Of a DNA stretch of 64,000 nt, positions 59,857 to 64,000 are shown one piece after another (the first letter of the stretch is position 1; each line of letters starts with the position of its first letter). The notes beneath the pieces were generated by a model. It was not told the DNA's origin and did no database searches. It worked only from the letters and a program-made list of their open reading frames with translations. Origin of the DNA: Ponticaulis koreensis DSM 19734. GTDB taxonomy: Bacteria; Pseudomonadota; Alphaproteobacteria; Caulobacterales; Hyphomonadaceae. The position numbers were made by a program, and so were the translations under genes. The DNA is taken from positions 1,116,001 to 1,180,000 of the forward strand of contig NZ_ATVJ01000001.1 in NCBI RefSeq assembly GCF_000420665.1, in the 5' to 3' direction.

Positions 59857-60097
59857 GGTTGAGGCGGTCGCTGGAGGCTTTCAAATGCCAGATTCTATCA
59901 GGTTTTTGAAACCGGTGAATTCAGGGCGCACACCCGTATAGAGTTAGACCGAATGAGGCCGAACTAATCCACTTACCACATGATTGCGAAAAACAGGGTC
60001 GAAGTCTGAATTGTGGAAATGCGAAAAAGTGGATGAAACCGGTTGATCAGAACGCTTTGCGTAGAGATCGCGGGCGGGGGTATGAAGGAGGTTTCTA

Positions 60098-60673
60098 GTG
60101 GGCGGTTACGGATCCGGATGTAATGGGCGGCTGGCTTCGAAGACGGATGAATACCACCGGCTGGATCTGGCGACCTTCAAAAATGACTGGTTTGAAAGTG
60201 GACGCTGGGGGCGTGTGACGTGGAGCCGGGGCGGTCATGAAACCGGTAGCGTCGCCTATGTCTGTGGAACCGACTTTCTGAAACTCACCTATTCCGTAGG
60301 CAGGGGCGAGAGCCAACAACAGATCCACGAGACCTTCGGGCTGAGTTTCAGCGACCAGAATTTCGGCGGGCAACGGCGCTGGCTCGTGTGTAAATGCGGA
60401 AGACGTTGCCGCGTGCTCTATGGCGGACGATACTTTCGGTGTCGCCAATGTCACCGGCTTTGCTTTGCCAGCCAATACGAACGTTTCCGCGTGCCCGGTA
60501 TGGCTGAAGCTGAGACTGTCAGAAAGCGCTTAGGCTTTGAGGTGGGGTTTGCTTATCCGTTCGGAGCAAAACCTAAAGGCATGCACTGGCGAACCTATTA
60601 CGCTTACAGACAACGTGACTGGGCTATGAGCGACGCAATCGAGCAGGCGCTTGTCGGGCGCTGGGGATTATAG
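60098..60673 (+). CDS. Zinc-ribbon-like mobile-element protein
   Basis: A 191-residue protein starting GTG (GGAGG 8 nt before). MGGYGSGCNGRLASKTDEYH at the N-terminus is the mark of a family seen in many integrative elements and plasmids. A Cys-rich part, WLVCKCGRRCRVLYGG then YFRCRQCHRLCFASQYE, gives two pairs able to hold zinc. The C-terminus is Trp/Tyr-rich (KGMHWRTYYAYRQRDW). Function unknown. It lies between the regulatory genes and the restriction-modification genes. Confidence 0.8.
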   Translation: MGGYGSGCNGRLASKTDEYHRLDLATFKNDWFESGRWGRVTWSRGGHETGSVAYVCGTDFLKLTYSVGRGESQQQIHETFGLSFSDQNFGGQRRWLVCKCGRRCRVLYGGRYFRCRQCHRLCFASQYERFRVPGMAEAETVRKRLGFEVGFAYPFGAKPKGMHWRTYYAYRQRDWAMSDAIEQALVGRWGL

Positions 60674-60745
60674 AAATTTTGTTTCGATTGTACTTGGTGG
60701 AATCTGCCAGCTTCCGCTATCCCTAAGTGATTCACGGGGAACAGC

Positions 60746-62320
60746 ATGTCAGAAGAAGAAAAGAAAAAGCTCGAAGCCCAGCTTTGGAAGATTGCGAATG
60801 AGCTTCGCGGCAAAATGGATGCGGATGAATTCCGCGACTACATTCTCGGCTTCATCTTCTACAAATACCTGTCTGAAAAGCAGTATCTCTACGCGAACGA
60901 GTTGCTACAGGGCGAAGCGGTAACGGATTATGCGCAGGTCACGCAGCTGGAAGATATCGCGGCCATCGAACAGGAAAGCCTCGAAAAGCTGGGCTATTTC
61001 CTTCCCCCGCAAGAGCTGTTCAGTGCGATCACCAAAAAGGGCAATATCAAGATCGAAGACGGTGAAGAAGCGGCCAGCAACTTCATTCTGGACGATCTGG
61101 AGCGGATCCTCACCAATATCGAAAATTCCACCATGGGCACGGAAAGCGAAGACGACTTCAACGCCCTGTTTGAGGATATCGACCTCGCCAGCACAAAGCT
61201 TGGCCGTACGCCAGACGCGCGCAACAATCTGATCGCCAAAGTGCTCGCCCACCTCGACGCGATTGATTTCGAGCTGGGCAAAGGCACGGCGGATGTTCTG
61301 GGCGATGCCTATGAGTATCTGATCGCGCAATTCGCCAGCGGCGCGGGCAAGAAGGCGGGCGAATTCTACACCCCGCAACAGGTGTCCAAAATCCTCGCCA
61401 AGCTTGTCACGCTCGACAAGCAACAGATCAGATCCGCCTATGACCCGACTTGTGGCTCTGGCTCACTTCTGTTGCGTATCTCGCGCGAAGCCGATGTTGC
61501 CGAATATTATGGCCAGGAACTGAACCGCACGACCTATAACCTCGCGCGGATGAACATGATCCTGCACGACGTGCATTTCTCGCGCTTTGACATTCGCCAG
61601 GAAGACACGCTGGAAGAGCCGCAACACCTCGATCAGCGGTTTGAGGCGATTGTCGCCAATCCGCCTTTCTCGGCCAAATGGAAGGGCAAGGATAACCCCT
61701 TAAACGAGACGGACGACCGGTTCAGCCAGTATGGCGCGCTTGCGCCAAGCTCCAAGGCCGATTTTGCCTTTGTGCAGCATATGATTCACCAGCTGGCAGA
61801 AAATGGCACGGCGGCGATTGTTATGCCCCATGGTGCGCTGTTCCGTGGCGGGGCGGAAGGCACAATCCGGCAATATATTATCAGAGATCTGAACTATCTC
61901 GACGCCGTCATCGGCCTGCCTGCAAACCTGTTTTATGGCACGGGCATTCCCGCCTGTATTCTGGTGCTGAAAAAATGCCGGGTGCATAGCGAAAATATCT
62001 TCTTCATTGATGCCAGCGCCGAGTTCGAAAAAATAGGCAATCAGAACGCACTGACAGACGCACATGTGGCGAAAATCATCTCCACTTATGCCGCGCGCCA
62101 GAATGTGGAAAAATACGCCCACGCGGCCAACATGGCCGAGATTGCCGAGAATGATTTCAACCTGAATATCCCGCGCTATGTGGATACATTCGTGGAAGAG
62201 GCAGAAATTGACCTCGCGGCGGTAACGGCGGAGTTGAAAGCCCTCGAAACCGACATGGCGAAGACTGACGCAACCATTCGTGGCTTTTGCGGCGAACTCG
62301 GCATTGCGAGCCCGTTTTGA
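60746..62320 (+). CDS. hsdM: Type I restriction-modification system, methyltransferase subunit
   Basis: A 524-residue N6-adenine DNA methyltransferase. HsdM N-terminal helical domain (1 to about 160), then motif X/I region GEFYTPQQVSKIL, motif I DPTCGSGS (233-240) for S-adenosylmethionine, motif IV NPPF (305-308), and a C-terminal part contacting HsdS. EcoR124-like type IC pattern. It methylates the recognition site together with HsdS. Sampled G+C reaches about 60 %, higher than hsdS. The stop overlaps hsdS (TGATG). AACAGC and a weak site precede the ATG. Confidence 0.96.
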   Translation: MSEEEKKKLEAQLWKIANELRGKMDADEFRDYILGFIFYKYLSEKQYLYANELLQGEAVTDYAQVTQLEDIAAIEQESLEKLGYFLPPQELFSAITKKGNIKIEDGEEAASNFILDDLERILTNIENSTMGTESEDDFNALFEDIDLASTKLGRTPDARNNLIAKVLAHLDAIDFELGKGTADVLGDAYEYLIAQFASGAGKKAGEFYTPQQVSKILAKLVTLDKQQIRSAYDPTCGSGSLLLRISREADVAEYYGQELNRTTYNLARMNMILHDVHFSRFDIRQEDTLEEPQHLDQRFEAIVANPPFSAKWKGKDNPLNETDDRFSQYGALAPSSKADFAFVQHMIHQLAENGTAAIVMPHGALFRGGAEGTIRQYIIRDLNYLDAVIGLPANLFYGTGIPACILVLKKCRVHSENIFFIDASAEFEKIGNQNALTDAHVAKIISTYAARQNVEKYAHAANMAEIAENDFNLNIPRYVDTFVEEAEIDLAAVTAELKALETDMAKTDATIRGFCGELGIASPF

Positions 62321-63546
62321 TGGAAAGCGGTACGGTGCCAACAAAACAGACGATGCATGTTCCAGAACTGCGATTTCCGGAGTTTAGTGGCGACTGGGAC
62401 CACAAGACGATAGGTGAGAGTTTCCCGAAGGTCAGAAACGGCTTCGTCGGCACAGCCACGCCTTTTTATAAGCCGAATGGCATCGCATACTTTCAGGGCA
62501 GAAACATCAAGAGCGGCCTGCTTGATCGGGAGGATACTGTCTCGATCTCAGCTGAATTCCACAACAAGCAAACAAAGTCCCAAGTGAAACCATTCGACAT
62601 TTTAATGGTTCAGTCAGGACATGTTGGCGAATGCGCATGCGTGCCCGAGGGAATTGGAGAGGCAAACTGTCACGCTGTAGTGGTTATGACGCCTGACAAA
62701 GAAACGCATTCACCATTCTTTGTGAATTATTTTTATTCAGAAACAGGTTTGCGGCAAATACACAAAATAAAAACCGGAAACACGGTTGAACACATTCTCA
62801 CAAGCGATCTAAAGCCGCTGGTGGTAGCTACCCCAAAGCTCTCTGAACAGAAGAAAATTGCGTCGTTTTTGTCTGCGGTGGACGAGAAAATCGCGCAGCT
62901 GACGCGGAAAAAGGCGCTTCTGGAGGATTATAAAAAGGGATGTATGCAACAACTCTTTTCCCAAAAAATCCGCTTCAAGGACGATGACGGCAATGACTTT
63001 CCCGATTGGGAGCCGTTGGAGTTTGGGAAACTAGTGAAACGTTCGTCAGACCGCTTTGATCCTATCGCCAATTCAGAACGCCCCATCTTGATTGAACTTG
63101 AGAATATGGATCAGGCGACAGGGATGTTGATTGGCCATGAGGACGTTTCAACTCAGAAAAGCCTGAAAACGTACTTCAAGGCTGGCGACGTTTTATTCGG
63201 GAAATTGCGGCCCTATCTGCGCAAGTATGCACAACCAAACTTCGATGGCGTTTGCTCTTCAGAAATTTGGGTGCTTCAGAGCGATGCGGTTCACAAAGGC
63301 TTCCTTTTTCAATTGGTACAAACAAGCCAGTTCATGCAGCTGGCGACGATCTCCACCGGCTCCAAAATGCCGCGTGCTGATTGGAACACGATCGCCGATT
63401 CACAATTTGACTGGCCGCATTTCGACGAACAGCGGAAAATTGCTGATTTCCTTTCGTCCATTGATGCCCGGATATCATCGGCGGCTACCGAAATCCAATT
63501 CGCCCAGACCTTCAAAAAAGGCCTGTTACAACAGATGTTTGTGTGA
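62320..63546 (+). CDS. hsdS: Type I restriction-modification system, specificity subunit
   Basis: A 408-residue subunit with two target-recognition domains. Each begins with a conserved block (LRFPEFSGDWDHKTIGESF near residue 15; DFPDWEPLEFGKLV near 225) and ends with a helical conserved region (PKLSEQKKIASFLSAVDEKI, and FDEQRKIADFLSSIDARI). The two domains recognise the two halves of the target sequence; their specificity cannot be read. The start is ATG at 62320 overlapping the hsdM stop. Some stretches are only about 33-43 % G+C, unlike hsdM, as expected if recognition domains were exchanged. Confidence 0.95.
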   Translation: MESGTVPTKQTMHVPELRFPEFSGDWDHKTIGESFPKVRNGFVGTATPFYKPNGIAYFQGRNIKSGLLDREDTVSISAEFHNKQTKSQVKPFDILMVQSGHVGECACVPEGIGEANCHAVVVMTPDKETHSPFFVNYFYSETGLRQIHKIKTGNTVEHILTSDLKPLVVATPKLSEQKKIASFLSAVDEKIAQLTRKKALLEDYKKGCMQQLFSQKIRFKDDDGNDFPDWEPLEFGKLVKRSSDRFDPIANSERPILIELENMDQATGMLIGHEDVSTQKSLKTYFKAGDVLFGKLRPYLRKYAQPNFDGVCSSEIWVLQSDAVHKGFLFQLVQTSQFMQLATISTGSKMPRADWNTIADSQFDWPHFDEQRKIADFLSSIDARISSAATEIQFAQTFKKGLLQQMFV

Positions 63547-63552
63547 GGGGAT

Positions 63553-64000
63553 ATGACCGACGAGCCGAACCTTCCTTCTGAACCAGATGCACCAGCCGGT
63601 GAGATTTTGCTCTACACCTCGGCGGATGGGAAAGCGCGCGTCGAGTGCCGGTTTGAAGACGAGTCGATCTGGTTAAGTCAGGCGCTCATGGCGGAGCTTT
63701 TCGACAAGGATGTTCGCACGATCAATGAGCATCTGAAGAATCTTTATGAGGAAGGCGAATTGTTCCCAGAGGCAACTATCCGGAAATTCCGGATAGTTCG
63801 TCGCGAGGGGGAACGGGATGTCACTCGGAATATCGATCACTATAATCTGGAAGCGATTGTTGCAGTCGGGTTTCGGGTGCGCTCCACACGCGGCACAGAT
63901 TTCCGACGCTGGGCGAATGCGCGACTACAGGAATACCTTGTCAAAGGCTTCACCATGGATGACCAGCGGCTGAAAAATCCGCCGGTTGATGGTTCGGGTA
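63553..64000 (+). CDS. RhuM-like protein, N-terminal part
   Basis: Cut by the window edge after about 149 codons. The ATG follows hsdS by 6 nt with GAGGGG before it. The reading ILLYTSADGKARVECRFEDE, SIWLSQALMAELFDKDVRTI, NEHLKNLYEEGEL, DHYNLEAIVAVGFRVRSTRG and FRRWANARLQEYLVKGFTMD is the RhuM/virulence-protein family, which is common between hsdS and hsdR in type I loci. Its role there is unknown. A perfect 12-bp-arm palindrome lies inside (63774-63798). Confidence 0.88.
   Translation, partial: MTDEPNLPSEPDAPAGEILLYTSADGKARVECRFEDESIWLSQALMAELFDKDVRTINEHLKNLYEEGELFPEATIRKFRIVRREGERDVTRNIDHYNLEAIVAVGFRVRSTRGTDFRRWANARLQEYLVKGFTMDDQRLKNPPVDGSG
63774..63798. repeat. Perfect palindrome inside the RhuM-like gene
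   Basis: AACTATCCGGAA, a central A, TTCCGGATAGTT: 12-bp arms. It encodes part of ATIRKFRIV, so it is within coding sequence; chance origin is unlikely but cannot be excluded. Confidence 0.5.

Noticed and set aside
1-64000. CRISPR arrays and insertion sequences
   Set aside because: No regularly spaced repeats and no transposase-like genes or terminal inverted repeats were seen on reading the window.

Overview
The window looks like the chromosome of an alphaproteobacterium of the Hyphomonadaceae/Caulobacterales type. This is an inference from several things seen together: an Oar-like TonB-dependent receptor, a bidomain dCTP deaminase, a phasin with a PhaR-like operator, an O-succinylhomoserine sulfhydrylase/ApaG pair, a CtrA-like TTAA-N7-TTAA site, and a G+C-rich background with many short ATGA-type gene overlaps. 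Most of the 64 kb is ordinary core genome. The last 7.4 kb is a mobile island.

Left part (1-13 kb). A cut-off DUF3617-like secreted protein and a GT39-type membrane glycosyltransferase precede polyamine genes: speD, then after a large Oar-like receptor aguA and aguB (agmatine to putrescine), and an ornithine-decarboxylase-like gene at 10.3-11.5 kb whose leader resembles the speF RNA. No spermidine synthase or classical arginine decarboxylase is in the window. Between them lie a phasin-like protein fused to a helix-hairpin-helix domain (11-bp-arm palindrome upstream), murI, a VOC protein whose Shine-Dalgarno is in a perfect hairpin, and a PstS-like lipoprotein.

Middle (13-31 kb). Class Ia ribonucleotide reductase is split: nrdB at 12.9-13.9 kb and nrdA at 20.9-22.8 kb on the same strand, with NrdR-like boxes upstream of both. 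Between them are two unrecognised lower-G+C genes, a TonB receptor/His-rich protein/lipoprotein set that may handle a metal, and a DUF-type membrane protein. Then follow opgG-opgH (osmoregulated periplasmic glucans), suhB, a TlpA-like lipoprotein, an acidic low-complexity protein and an HNH nuclease.

Right core (31-56.5 kb). DNA glycosylase, two tandem secreted paralogues each with its own similar terminator, gluQRS with a DMT exporter, a lipidated alkaline phosphatase, an acyl-CoA synthetase, an ArsC-like protein, a CIA30 protein, a metZ-apaG-trkH-kdsA run, dcd, an MCP with its Cache sensor at the C-terminus, putA, a GT4 glycosyltransferase, a YitT protein, a carboxylesterase and an M20 amidohydrolase.

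Island (56.6 kb to the edge). A tRNA-Leu(CAG) gene is followed by a P4-type tyrosine integrase, an unknown coiled-coil protein, an AlpA-like regulator, an HTH protein, a zinc-ribbon-like protein and a type I restriction-modification locus (hsdM, hsdS, RhuM-like gene). hsdR and the second att site would lie beyond the right edge.

The most unusual signals are: a 43-nt element present twice (downstream of the terminators of the Oar-like receptor and nrdA) whose stem changes are compensatory; the SD-hiding hairpin before the VOC gene; the phasin/HhH fusion with a PhaR-like site; and the reversed MCP-Cache protein.
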